DNA of 22,336 nucleotides. Origin: an uncultured Bacillaceae bacterium (GTDB lineage: Bacteria > Bacillota > Bacilli > Bacillales > Alkalibacillaceae). Position 1 is the first letter of the stretch. Each line of letters begins with the position of its first letter. Shown here piece after piece: positions 1 to 7,716 of this stretch. The notes under the pieces were generated by a model, which was not told the origin of the DNA, ran no database searches, and saw only the letters and a program-made list of their open reading frames with translations. The translations under genes were made by a program, and so were the position numbers. Location: the NCBI GenBank assembly GCA_937983065.1, contig CALKAL010000129.1, positions 1 to 22,336 of the forward strand, given 5' to 3'.

Positions 1-456
1 ATTTTATTACTCGTTGTTCTTGGACCGAGCTTATTTACAATTATTTTAGCCTTATCGATAACTGGTTGGGTCGGAATGGCCAGGATTGTGCGGGGACAAG
101 TCTTACAAATTAAAAACTATGAATTCGTTCACGCCTCCCAATCATTCGGAGCAAAAACGGGCCGAATCATTAGGCGAAATTTAATACCGAATACGATGGG
201 ACCAATCATTGTTCAAATGACATTAACTGTTCCATCTGCTATATTCGCTGAAGCCTTTCTAAGCTTCCTTGGATTAGGAATTCAGTCTCCTCACGCCAGC
301 TGGGGTGTGATGGCAAACGACTCATTATCAACTATTTTATCTGGGCATTGGTGGCGTCTATTCTTCCCAGCGTTTTTCATCTCAGCCACAATGTTTGCAT
401 TTAACGTTTTAGGTGATGGATTACGAGATGCACTCGATCCAAGACTCAGGAGGTGA
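1..456 (+). CDS. dppC: Dipeptide/oligopeptide ABC transporter permease DppC (3' part)
   Basis: This is the C-terminal half of an inner-membrane permease of the DppC/OppC family; the reading frame is open from base 1, so the start lies outside the window. It contains several hydrophobic membrane segments and the cytoplasmic EAA loop, seen as EFVHASQSFGA followed by RRNLIPN, which docks onto the ATPase subunits. The sequence LSFLGLGIQSPHASWGVM near the end is typical of the family. The stop codon lies within the Shine-Dalgarno of the next gene, so translation is coupled to dppD. Synteny with dppD, dppE and ykfABCD, as in the B. subtilis dpp-ykf operon, argues for DppC rather than a general OppC. 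The partner permease DppB would lie to the left. Confidence 0.88.
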   Translation: MLLLVVLGPSLFTIILALSITGWVGMARIVRGQVLQIKNYEFVHASQSFGAKTGRIIRRNLIPNTMGPIIVQMTLTVPSAIFAEAFLSFLGLGIQSPHASWGVMANDSLSTILSGHWWRLFFPAFFISATMFAFNVLGDGLRDALDPRLRR

Positions 457-461
457 CAACT

Positions 462-1448
462 TTGGAGAAATTGCTTGAAGTAAAAGATTTGCACGTTTCT
501 TTTTCCACATATGGCGGAGTTGTAAAAGCTGTTCGCGGTGTTTCCTTTGATTTATATAGAGGAGAAACATTAGCAATCGTAGGTGAGTCAGGCTGCGGAA
601 AAAGTGTCACTGCTAATAGTATTATGAAGCTTATCCCAACACCTGCAGGAAAAATTGAAAAGGGAACGATTAAATTTAAAGATAGAGAATTGACAGGATT
701 ATCTGATAAGGAAATGCGAAAAATTCGCGGGGTTGACATTTCAATGATTTTCCAAGACCCGATGACAGCCTTGAATCCTACATTAACAGTTGGAACACAG
801 CTTACAGAAGGGTTAATGCAACATCAAAATATTTCAGCAAAGGAAGCCCAGAAAAAAGCGATTGAAATGTTAAATCTAGTCGGGATTCCTAACCCCGAGC
901 TTAGACTGAAGCAATACCCCCATCAGTTTAGTGGTGGGATGAGGCAACGGATTGTCATTGCTATCGCTCTTATTTGTGAGCCTGATTTACTCATTGCCGA
1001 TGAACCGACAACAGCTCTTGATGTGACAATCCAGGCGCAAATATTAGATTTATTTTCAAAGATTCAAAGAGAAACTAATATAGCGATTATTTTAATTACC
1101 CATGATTTTGGAGTTGTGGCTAAGATTGCTGATCGCATCGCCGTCATGTACGGAGGTAAAATTATCGAATCTGGCACGAAAAAAGAAGTTTTCTATGAAG
1201 CAAAACATCCTTATACTCTCGGTCTATTAAACTCAATTCCAAGACTTGATAGAAAAGGAGAAAAGCTTATTCCAATCGATGGGACACCACCCGATTTATT
1301 TGCACCACCGAAAGGCTGCCCTTTTGCAGCGAGATGCCAACATGCTATGGTCGCATGTAATCAGGTATACCCTCTTCGTCATGATGTCAGTGAATCTCAT
1401 TACGTAGATTGCTGGCTAGAAGACGAACGAGTTAAGGATATACATTAA
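462..1448 (+). CDS. dppD: Peptide ABC transporter ATP-binding protein DppD
   Basis: One of the two ATPases of the murein-peptide/dipeptide importer, acting on the cytoplasmic face of DppBC. Numbering from the TTG start, Walker A GESGCGKS is at about 41-48, the Q-loop Gln at 98, the ABC signature FSGGMRQ at 156-162 and Walker B LLIADEP at 176-182. The C-terminal oligopeptide-transporter domain has four spaced cysteines (CPFAARC, then two more), as in peptide-transporter ATPases. A GTG at 453 is in frame but sits inside the Shine-Dalgarno AGGAGGTGA (448-456); TTG at 462 has ideal 8-nt spacing from GGAGG, so I choose TTG. The protein is 328 residues. It follows dppC directly and precedes dppE by 29 nt. 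Confidence 0.9.
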   Translation: MEKLLEVKDLHVSFSTYGGVVKAVRGVSFDLYRGETLAIVGESGCGKSVTANSIMKLIPTPAGKIEKGTIKFKDRELTGLSDKEMRKIRGVDISMIFQDPMTALNPTLTVGTQLTEGLMQHQNISAKEAQKKAIEMLNLVGIPNPELRLKQYPHQFSGGMRQRIVIAIALICEPDLLIADEPTTALDVTIQAQILDLFSKIQRETNIAIILITHDFGVVAKIADRIAVMYGGKIIESGTKKEVFYEAKHPYTLGLLNSIPRLDRKGEKLIPIDGTPPDLFAPPKGCPFAARCQHAMVACNQVYPLRHDVSESHYVDCWLEDERVKDIH

Positions 1449-1477
1449 AAAAACAACCTATAAGGAGGAACAGACAG

Positions 1478-3148
1478 ATGAAAAAATGGTTATCATTATT
1501 GTTCATCGTGTTTCTTGCTATCGCTCTAGTTGCATGTTCAACTGGCGGTAGTGACGAGGAAGGTCAAACAGACACCGAAGACGAAACTGAAGATAACGGA
1601 GAGGAAGAAAACAATCAAGATGAATCAAGTGGGGACAAGAAAATCTTATACATGAATAACGGGATTGAACCAACTTCTTTTGATCCACCAGTTGGTTTTG
1701 ACGCAGCATCATACAATGCGTTAAACAACTTAATGGAAGGTTTAACTCGTCTTGATGAGAATCACCAGCCTCAACCAGCTATGGCTGAGAGATGGGATAT
1801 TTCAGACGATGGAACCGAGTATACGTTTTATTTAAGAGAAGATGCCAATTGGTCAAATGGTGATCCTGTAACAGCGGATGATTTTGTACACGCTTGGACA
1901 CGTCTACTTGATCCAAACGCTGAACCGCCATCTGGTGCAGCATTCCTAGGCTATTTTATTGCTGGAGCAGAGGAATTTAACAATGGTGAAGGCTCAGCTG
2001 AAGATGTGATGATTGAAGCCGTTGAGGAAAAAGTATTTAAAGTAACACTTAACGCACCAACAGGGTTTTTCTTAGATTTAGTTTCTAACCCAGCGTTTTT
2101 CCCTGTTAATCACACAGTAGCTCAAGCAGACCCAACATGGCATACGGAAGCAGATACTTTCGTCAGTAACGGTCCATTCATGCTAACAGAGTGGAATCAC
2201 GAGCAAAACTTCGTATTTCAGAAGAATCCTGAATATTGGGATGCTGACAGTGTAAAGCTTGATGAAGTACATTGGGCAATGGTTAATGACAGCAACACGT
2301 CATATCAAATGTATCAAAGTGGAGATGTTGACTCAGCAAGTATCCCTGCTGACTTAGCGGATGAATTATTAGAAGGTGACGACATATTTTATGAGGAGCA
2401 AGCAGGTGCTCACTTCTACCGTTTTAACGTGACGGAAGAACCATTCCAAAACGTTAATATTCGTAAAGCATTCGCAATGGCGATTAACCAAGAAGAGATT
2501 GCTGAATATATTGTTAAAAATATGCAACGACCAGCTTACGGATTTGTATCTTACGGATTTTTAGATGCTAACGGTAATGACTTCCGTGAAACAAATGGTG
2601 ATTTAATTTCTTATGATCCAGATCAAGCAGTCGAGTTATTACAAAAAGGTATGGAAGAAGAAGGCTATGATGAATTACCACCAGTTACTTTATCATACAA
2701 TACGAGTGATCAAAACAAAGACATTGCCGAATATATGCAACAACAATATATCGATGTCTTAGGTATTGAAGTAACATTAGAAAATACAGAGTGGGGCGTC
2801 TTCTTACAAGACCAACAAAATTTACAACATCAACTCTCTCGTAGTTCATTTTTAGCTGACTACGGAGACCCAGTTAACTTCTTAGAAAGCTTCATTACTG
2901 ACTCATCGATGAACCGTACAGGTTGGTCAAATGAGCGTTATGATGAGCTAATTGCATTATCTAAACAAGAAGCTGACGAAGAGCAACGTTATGAATATTT
3001 ATATGAGGCTGAAAAAATATTATTTGAAGATATGCCAATTTTCCCGCTTCATTTCTATAACCAAGTCATGCTTCAAAACCCTGACGTTACAGGAATAGTT
3101 CGTCACCCAGTCGGATATTTAGAATTAAAGTGGGCTGACAAGAATTAA
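1478..3148 (+). CDS. dppE: Peptide-binding lipoprotein DppE (SBP family 5)
   Basis: Extracellular solute-binding lipoprotein that delivers peptides to the DppBCD importer. The signal peptide (MKKW, hydrophobic to residue 17) ends in a lipobox LVAC with Cys20 as the lipidated residue. Residues about 25-53 form a very acidic, low-complexity linker, followed by the family 5 fold (ERWDISDDGTEYTFYLRE, TADDFVHAWTRLLDP, and the C-terminal part that closes the cleft). The length of 556 residues is usual. B. subtilis DppE binds the murein tripeptide L-Ala-gamma-D-Glu-meso-Dap; the downstream ykfABC enzymes make the same ligand likely here, but the binding-site residues cannot be judged by eye. The ATG has a clear TAAGGAGG Shine-Dalgarno. 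An OppA with broad specificity is the alternative. Confidence 0.9.
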   Translation: MKKWLSLLFIVFLAIALVACSTGGSDEEGQTDTEDETEDNGEEENNQDESSGDKKILYMNNGIEPTSFDPPVGFDAASYNALNNLMEGLTRLDENHQPQPAMAERWDISDDGTEYTFYLREDANWSNGDPVTADDFVHAWTRLLDPNAEPPSGAAFLGYFIAGAEEFNNGEGSAEDVMIEAVEEKVFKVTLNAPTGFFLDLVSNPAFFPVNHTVAQADPTWHTEADTFVSNGPFMLTEWNHEQNFVFQKNPEYWDADSVKLDEVHWAMVNDSNTSYQMYQSGDVDSASIPADLADELLEGDDIFYEEQAGAHFYRFNVTEEPFQNVNIRKAFAMAINQEEIAEYIVKNMQRPAYGFVSYGFLDANGNDFRETNGDLISYDPDQAVELLQKGMEEEGYDELPPVTLSYNTSDQNKDIAEYMQQQYIDVLGIEVTLENTEWGVFLQDQQNLQHQLSRSSFLADYGDPVNFLESFITDSSMNRTGWSNERYDELIALSKQEADEEQRYEYLYEAEKILFEDMPIFPLHFYNQVMLQNPDVTGIVRHPVGYLELKWADKN

Positions 3149-3154
3149 GATAGT

Positions 3155-3195
3155 ATAATGTAAAAAGGGGCGAACGATTGCCCCTTTTACATTAT
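3155..3195 (+). terminator. Intra-operon hairpin after dppE
   Basis: A long near-perfect inverted repeat, ATAATGTAAAA(A)GGGGC and GCCCCTTTTACATTAT, is separated by an 8-nt loop, with a single bulged A. It starts 7 nt after the dppE stop and ends 22 nt before ykfA. No T-run follows, and there is no obvious new promoter before ykfA. It is therefore best read as a 3'-protecting or partial-termination hairpin that keeps binding-protein mRNA more abundant than the ykf part. That role is inferred. Confidence 0.75.
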
Positions 3196-3217
3196 TTACA
3201 TAAAAGGAGTTTTTGAA

Positions 3218-4147
3218 ATGTTACCTAAGCCGTTAAAAAGTGGAGATACAATTGGTATTATTGCTCCAGCTAGCCCACCCGATATGAAAAAATTATATAA
3301 GGCCTTACCGTTTTTTGAAAAAATGAATTTAAAGGTGAAAATTGCACCCCATGTTGAAAAAGTGCACGGTTATTTAGCTGGAACAGATGAAGAACGTTTA
3401 AATGATTTACATATGATGTTTGAAGACGATTCTATCAATGCCATTATTGTTGCCCGTGGAGGATACGGTACTGGTCGCATTGCTCCTTATATCGATTACG
3501 AATTAATTAAAAATAACCCGAAAATTTTTTGGGGATATAGTGATATTACATACTTACATACAGCTATTAGACAAAAGACAGGGCTCGTTACTTTTCATGG
3601 TCCAATGGTTGCTTCTGATATTGGAGAAAGCGATTTTCATCCAATTTCAAAATTAAGCTTTCAACAATTGTTCGAACCGATTACACTAGTATATAATGAG
3701 AATATTTCACCGTTAAACGTCATTTCTGAAGGCGAAGCTGCAGGAAAGATTGTCGGAGGAAATTTATCTTTAATCGTCAATTCATTAGGATCTCCTTTTG
3801 AAATCGATTTAGATGATAAATTATTATTTATTGAGGATACCGATGAACCTCCTTACCGAATCGACTCATTTTTAAGTCAATTAAAAAATGCAGGTAAGCT
3901 TGAGCACATTAAAGGAGTAATCGTCGGTGATTTTAATAATGCCACACCGACAAACAACCGTCCTTCTTTAACATTAGAAGAAGTACTCACAGATTATTTC
4001 GGACAATTAAATAAACCTGTCATTTCTGGATTTAAAATTGGTCATTGTCAGCCACACTTTGCCATTCCACTTGGGACAGAAGCGACTTTATCAACGAAAT
4101 CGATGTCATTAACGATTCAACCAGGTGTAGACTCGGAGGGAAAATAA
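3218..4147 (+). CDS. ykfA: LD-carboxypeptidase family (S66) murein peptidase YkfA
   Basis: A cytoplasmic serine peptidase of family S66 (LD-carboxypeptidase/MccF-like), expected to cut murein-derived peptides. The catalytic triad can be placed: the nucleophile Ser108 in WGYSDIT, Glu205 in LLFIEDTDEPPYR and His275 in IGHCQPHF, at spacings close to those of Pseudomonas LdcA. The N-terminal GDTIGIIAPASP and VARGGYGTGR segments are also typical. At 309 residues it is full length and has no signal peptide. The start at ATG 3218 has an AAAGGAG site. It is followed after 3 nt by ykfB. Within the operon it probably handles tri- or tetrapeptides or their breakdown products; the exact bond cleaved is not shown by sequence. 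Confidence 0.9.
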   Translation: MLPKPLKSGDTIGIIAPASPPDMKKLYKALPFFEKMNLKVKIAPHVEKVHGYLAGTDEERLNDLHMMFEDDSINAIIVARGGYGTGRIAPYIDYELIKNNPKIFWGYSDITYLHTAIRQKTGLVTFHGPMVASDIGESDFHPISKLSFQQLFEPITLVYNENISPLNVISEGEAAGKIVGGNLSLIVNSLGSPFEIDLDDKLLFIEDTDEPPYRIDSFLSQLKNAGKLEHIKGVIVGDFNNATPTNNRPSLTLEEVLTDYFGQLNKPVISGFKIGHCQPHFAIPLGTEATLSTKSMSLTIQPGVDSEGK

Positions 4148-4150
4148 AAA

Positions 4151-5236
4151 ATGAACATTACAGCAATTGAAACATTCGAAGGAAAAGTACCATTAATTAA
4201 ACCGTTTAAGACAGCTTTAAGAACCGTTACAACTGCCGAAACCATTTTCGTTAAAGTAACCCTTGAAGATGGAACGACTGGATATGGAGAAGCTCCACCG
4301 ACCCACGTTATAACAGGAGACTCTCTTAAAAGTATTGACTATGCCATCAACTCTATTTTCAAGCCTATATTACTAAACGAATCGATTTTACAACTTGAAT
4401 ATTTAATGGAAAAAATCCATCAATCTATCGTTAGAAACACAAGTGCTAAAGCAGCGATTGATATGGCATTACACGACTGTTTTGCACAGTTTGCTAACAT
4501 GCCCCTCTATCAACTTTTAGGAGGCTATCAACAAACGATCGAAACGGATTATACAGTTAGTGTTAATGATCCTGAAGAAATGGCAAACGACGCAAAGCAA
4601 TTTGCTCAGGATGGCTTTGACGTATTAAAAATAAAAGTCGGAAAAGATGCGATTGATGAAGATATTAAAAGAATTGAAGCTGTTAGAGAAGCAGCTGGGG
4701 AAAATGTGACGATTCGACTCGATGCAAACCAAGGCTGGTCTCCAAAAGATGCGATTTACGCAATTAATAAAATGGAAGATTTAAATTTAAATATAGAACT
4801 CGTTGAACAACCCGTTAAAGCGCATGATGTCGAGGGATTAAAGCAAGTGACGGAAAATACTCAAACACCTATTATGGCTGACGAATCTGTTTTTACAGCC
4901 GTGGATGCTAAAAGAATACTAGAAATGCAAGCAGCCGATCTTATTAATATTAAATTAATGAAAGCTGGCGGCATTCATGAAGCGTTGAAAATTAATAAAC
5001 TCGCCGAAACGTATGGCGTCAACTGCATGGTAGGCAGTATGATTGAAACTAAACTTGGTATTACTGCTGCCGCCCATTTTGCAGCAAGTCAAGCAAATAT
5101 TACACGTTACGATTTTGACGCACCATTAATGCTTAAAAATGATCCAATTAACGGCGGGATTATTTACGATAAAAATAAAATTAGCTTTTCTAATGCACCA
5201 GGTTTAGGTGTTAAGACAATCGAGTTAACAAAATAA
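4151..5236 (+). CDS. ykfB: L-Ala-D/L-Glu epimerase YkfB
   Basis: A cytoplasmic enzyme of the enolase superfamily (muconate-lactonizing subgroup) that interconverts L-Ala-D-Glu and L-Ala-L-Glu, so the murein dipeptide can be hydrolysed by ordinary peptidases. Every known active-site residue of the B. subtilis enzyme is present at the same number: Lys160 and Lys162 in LKIKVGK, the Mg ligands Asp191 (LDANQGW), Glu219 (VEQP) and Asp244 (ADES), the second base Lys268 (NIKLMKAGG), and the DxD pair Asp321/Asp323 that holds the dipeptide amino group. The length is 361 residues. The Shine-Dalgarno GGAGGG overlaps the end of ykfA. This is the most specific functional assignment in the operon. Confidence 0.95.
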   Translation: MNITAIETFEGKVPLIKPFKTALRTVTTAETIFVKVTLEDGTTGYGEAPPTHVITGDSLKSIDYAINSIFKPILLNESILQLEYLMEKIHQSIVRNTSAKAAIDMALHDCFAQFANMPLYQLLGGYQQTIETDYTVSVNDPEEMANDAKQFAQDGFDVLKIKVGKDAIDEDIKRIEAVREAAGENVTIRLDANQGWSPKDAIYAINKMEDLNLNIELVEQPVKAHDVEGLKQVTENTQTPIMADESVFTAVDAKRILEMQAADLINIKLMKAGGIHEALKINKLAETYGVNCMVGSMIETKLGITAAAHFAASQANITRYDFDAPLMLKNDPINGGIIYDKNKISFSNAPGLGVKTIELTK

Positions 5237-5259
5237 ATAGACAGAAAGGGAGAATAAAC

Positions 5260-6171
5260 ATGACGAATACGACTATTTGGGTGACAGACGTTCCTGTAGC
5301 GACTATTTGGACAAGCCCCGACTCACCAAGGGACATTGATAAAATTGGCATTGAAAATCCAATCGATTTAAATAAGTGGTACAGTGATTTAACGCATGAA
5401 TTAAGGAAAGAGTTAATCGATAAAAGTCTCGTTCAATCCCAGCTTTTATACGGGGAAGAAGTACTAATTGACGAAATTGACGGCCAATGGGCAAAAATTA
5501 TCGCCGTTAAACAGCCATCTGTAAAAGATGAAAGAGGTTATCCTGGCTGGGTTCCATTAAACCAACTTAAAGAAGTCGATCAATCATTATGGAATAGAGA
5601 CGAGATCGCTTTAATTACATCGAAACAAGCCTATTTATACAACGAAAATGAACAACCGTTATTAGAGCTTAGCTTTTTAACGTATTTACCTGTCATCGAA
5701 AAAGGAAAATCCTTTGTGGAAGTCCAAACTCCTACAGGTAAACGATTTTTAAAAAATGAAGACGTGACGATTCATCCATCTATTGATGACGTAACTAAAA
5801 AAGACGGTAACACGGTCATTAAACTAGCCGAACAATTTTTAGATCTCCCTTATTTTTGGGGTGGGATGAGCGCATTCGGTTATGACTGCTCAGGATATAG
5901 TTATAATCTTCACAAAGCTGTCGGTTATAACATTCCACGAGATGCATCCGATCAAGCAAATGATGGGTTAGAAGTCCCATTTGACGAACTCCAACCAGGC
6001 GATTTATTGTTTTTCGCCAATGATACGGGATATGTCCACCATGTCGGCATATACCACGGAGACGGGAAAATGATACACTCAGCCTTCTCAAGAAAAGGGA
6101 TTGAAATAACACCTTTAAAAGGGACACGATACGAAAAAGAATTTATCGGGGCACGTCGCTACATTTTATAA
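5260..6171 (+). CDS. ykfC: Gamma-D-glutamyl-L-diamino acid endopeptidase YkfC (NlpC/P60)
   Basis: A cysteine peptidase that splits L-Ala-gamma-D-Glu-diaminopimelate peptides between D-Glu and the diamino acid, giving the L-Ala-D-Glu substrate of YkfB. N-terminal SH3b-like domains occupy about residues 1-175 (WVPLNQL, GKRFLKNEDV), and the NlpC/P60 catalytic domain follows. The catalytic residues visible are Cys210 in FGYDCSGY, His261 in HHVGIY and His273 in MIHSAF. Unlike the Bacillus cereus homologue there is no signal peptide (it begins MTNTTIWVTD), so it should act in the cytoplasm on imported peptides. It lies 23 nt after ykfB and 12 nt before ykfD. At 303 residues it is full length. Confidence 0.92.
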   Translation: MTNTTIWVTDVPVATIWTSPDSPRDIDKIGIENPIDLNKWYSDLTHELRKELIDKSLVQSQLLYGEEVLIDEIDGQWAKIIAVKQPSVKDERGYPGWVPLNQLKEVDQSLWNRDEIALITSKQAYLYNENEQPLLELSFLTYLPVIEKGKSFVEVQTPTGKRFLKNEDVTIHPSIDDVTKKDGNTVIKLAEQFLDLPYFWGGMSAFGYDCSGYSYNLHKAVGYNIPRDASDQANDGLEVPFDELQPGDLLFFANDTGYVHHVGIYHGDGKMIHSAFSRKGIEITPLKGTRYEKEFIGARRYIL

Positions 6172-6183
6172 GGGGGATTCATA

Positions 6184-7197
6184 ATGGGGAATGAACCTAT
6201 TTTACAAGTTAAAAACTTAAAAAAGCATTTCGATGTTGGGAAAGGACAAATTTTAAAAGCTGTTGATGATATTTCCTTTGAAGTTTTTAAAGGAGAGACT
6301 TTCGGAATTGTTGGTGAATCTGGCTGTGGTAAATCAACAGCGGGACGAACGATTTTAACCCTTTACAATAAAACATCCGGTGACGTGATATACGAAGGGG
6401 AAAACGTTCATGAAATTCCCGAAAAAGAAAAACAAAAATACTTCCGTAAAATGCAGATGATTTTCCAAGACCCATATGCATCACTAAATCCCCGCTCAAC
6501 GGTGAAGGAAATCATTGCTGAGCCGATGGAAATTCATAATCTTTATAAAAATAAAAAAGAACAAGAACAAAAAGTGCATGAACTGTTAGAAGAAGTTGGA
6601 CTAAACCGTGATCATGCGAATCGTTACCCCCATGAATTTAGTGGAGGGCAAAGGCAACGTATCGGAATCGCACGTGCGCTAGCTTTAGAACCAGATTTTA
6701 TTATTTGTGATGAGCCAATTTCTGCTTTAGATGTATCCGTTCAAGCACAAATTATTAACTTACTTGAACGTTTACAAGAAGAAAAAGGACTTACTTATCT
6801 ATTTATTGCCCACGATTTATCTATGGTTCGCCATATTTCTGATCGAATTGCTGTCATGTATTTAGGACATATTGTTGAATTAACAGATAGTGAAAGATTG
6901 TATAATGACCCACTTCACCCTTATACAAAGGCGCTTTTATCAGCCGTTCCAATTCCCGATCCAGACATCGAGGAAGAACGGGAGCGAATTATTTTAGAAG
7001 GGGATTTACCGAGTCCGATTAATCCACCTTCAGGCTGCGTGTTTAGAACGCGCTGCCCAGTAGCACAAGACATTTGTGCACAAGTGCAACCAAGATTCCA
7101 AGAGGTTGAAGAGGGACGATTTGTTGCCTGCCATCTATACGATGATGATATTAAAGAGATGGACAAAGAAAACCTTAATCAATTAACGATAAATTAA
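6184..7197 (+). CDS. ykfD: Peptide ABC transporter ATP-binding protein YkfD (OppF/DppF type)
   Basis: The second ATPase of the peptide importer, at the operon end as in B. subtilis. Walker A GESGCGKS is at 44-51, the Q-loop in MIFQDPYASLNPR at about 95, the signature FSGGQRQ at 152-158 and Walker B FIICDEP at about 172-178 followed by a D-loop ALD. The C-terminal peptide-transporter domain contains the CVFRTRC cysteine motif with two further cysteines. The length is 337 residues. The ATG is preceded by AAGGGGGAT only a few bases after the ykfC stop. It presumably forms a heterodimer with DppD; pairing with another transporter is possible. A bidirectional terminator follows the stop codon. Confidence 0.88.
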   Translation: MGNEPILQVKNLKKHFDVGKGQILKAVDDISFEVFKGETFGIVGESGCGKSTAGRTILTLYNKTSGDVIYEGENVHEIPEKEKQKYFRKMQMIFQDPYASLNPRSTVKEIIAEPMEIHNLYKNKKEQEQKVHELLEEVGLNRDHANRYPHEFSGGQRQRIGIARALALEPDFIICDEPISALDVSVQAQIINLLERLQEEKGLTYLFIAHDLSMVRHISDRIAVMYLGHIVELTDSERLYNDPLHPYTKALLSAVPIPDPDIEEERERIILEGDLPSPINPPSGCVFRTRCPVAQDICAQVQPRFQEVEEGRFVACHLYDDDIKEMDKENLNQLTIN

Positions 7198-7203
7198 AAA
7201 TAG

Positions 7204-7241
7204 AAAAATGAGCCTCACAAATAAATTGAGGCTCATTTTTT
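7204..7241 (+). terminator. Terminator of the dpp-ykf operon (bidirectional)
   Basis: Perfect stem AAAAATGAGCCTCA / TGAGGCTCATTTTT with a 9-nt loop and a T-run right after ykfD. The A-run on its left side gives a T-run on the other strand, so it can also stop transcripts of the repressor gene coming from the right. Confidence 0.9.
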
Positions 7242-7337
7242 AATAATTTCAATTTTAATCAATTTGTACTGACTAAACAATTTTAATTGATTATTTTATT
7301 AAATCGACTTTTCATACAATAATATTAGCTTTAAAAA

Positions 7338-7598
7338 TTAACGACTTTTTACTAATAAATCAACAGCTTCTTTAACATATTTATCGGCTTCTTCTCCGTT
7401 TTCTTTTGCTTCCACAACACAGTTCACGAGGTTTGAGCTAACGATAACACCGATTGTTCGGTCAATAGCTGATCGGCTCGCTGATAGTTGGGTGATTACA
7501 TCTTTACATTCGGCTCCTTCTTCCATCATGCGAAGTACCCCTTTTAATTGTCCTTCCAAACGTTTAATTCTATTTTTAATTTTATCATTATATTCCAC
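7338..7598 (-). CDS. CsoR/RcnR-family repressor, CstR-like persulfide sensor
   Basis: A small all-helical DNA-binding repressor of the CsoR/RcnR (DUF156) family, 86 residues. The N-terminal IKNRIKRLEGQLKGVLRMM helix is the family hallmark. Copper-sensing CsoR proteins use a Cys-His-Cys triad; here Cys31 (AECKDV) and Cys60 (LVNCVV) are kept but the expected His, four residues before Cys60, is Asn56. That two-cysteine pattern and the length match Staphylococcus aureus CstR, which senses per- and polysulfides by disulfide/trisulfide formation. No rhodanese, sulfur dioxygenase or copper gene is adjacent, so the target genes are elsewhere or the gene regulates itself. It starts at GTG 7598 with an AAGGAG site 8 nt away. 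A different metal or redox signal cannot be excluded. Confidence 0.85.
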   Translation of the reverse strand: MEYNDKIKNRIKRLEGQLKGVLRMMEEGAECKDVITQLSASRSAIDRTIGVIVSSNLVNCVVEAKENGEEADKYVKEAVDLLVKSR

Positions 7599-7633
7599 TG
7601 CGCTATCTCCTTGTCCATTTATACTATAATATT

Positions 7634-7662
7634 ATTTTATACCCCAACAGGTATTATGTCAA
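7634..7662 (-). promoter_or_regulatory. Sigma-A promoter with overlapping operator for the CsoR/CstR-like gene
   Basis: Reading on the minus strand, -35 TTGACA (7657-7662) is followed by a 17-bp spacer and -10 TAAAAT (7634-7639). The interrupted palindrome ATACC-N6-GGTAT, G-rich on one side (7639-7654 as ATACCCCAACAGGTAT on the plus strand), lies in the spacer and touches the -10. It resembles the ATACCCC...GGTAT-type operators bound by CsoR/CstR repressors, which implies autoregulation. Confidence 0.72.
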
Positions 7663-7679
7663 TGAATATTGTTCGGAAC

Positions 7680-7706
7680 AAAAAAAGAAGGGGGAACCAT
7701 CCCCCT
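7680..7706 (-). terminator. Terminator of the coat protein gene
   Basis: On the minus strand a 6-bp stem AGGGGG / CCCCCT with a 6-nt loop is followed by TTCTTTTTTT, just after the coat-protein stop. Confidence 0.85.
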
Positions 7707-7716
7707 AAAATAATGA

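Noticed and set aside
453..455. GTG as the dppD start, overlapping the dppC stop
   Set aside because: It lies inside the AGGAGGTGA ribosome site; TTG at 462 has correct spacing and preserves the conserved N-terminus.
7242..7337. AT-rich imperfect repeats (AATCAATT / AATTGATT) as a terminator or operator
   Set aside because: The pairing is interrupted and wholly A/T; expected by chance in this composition.
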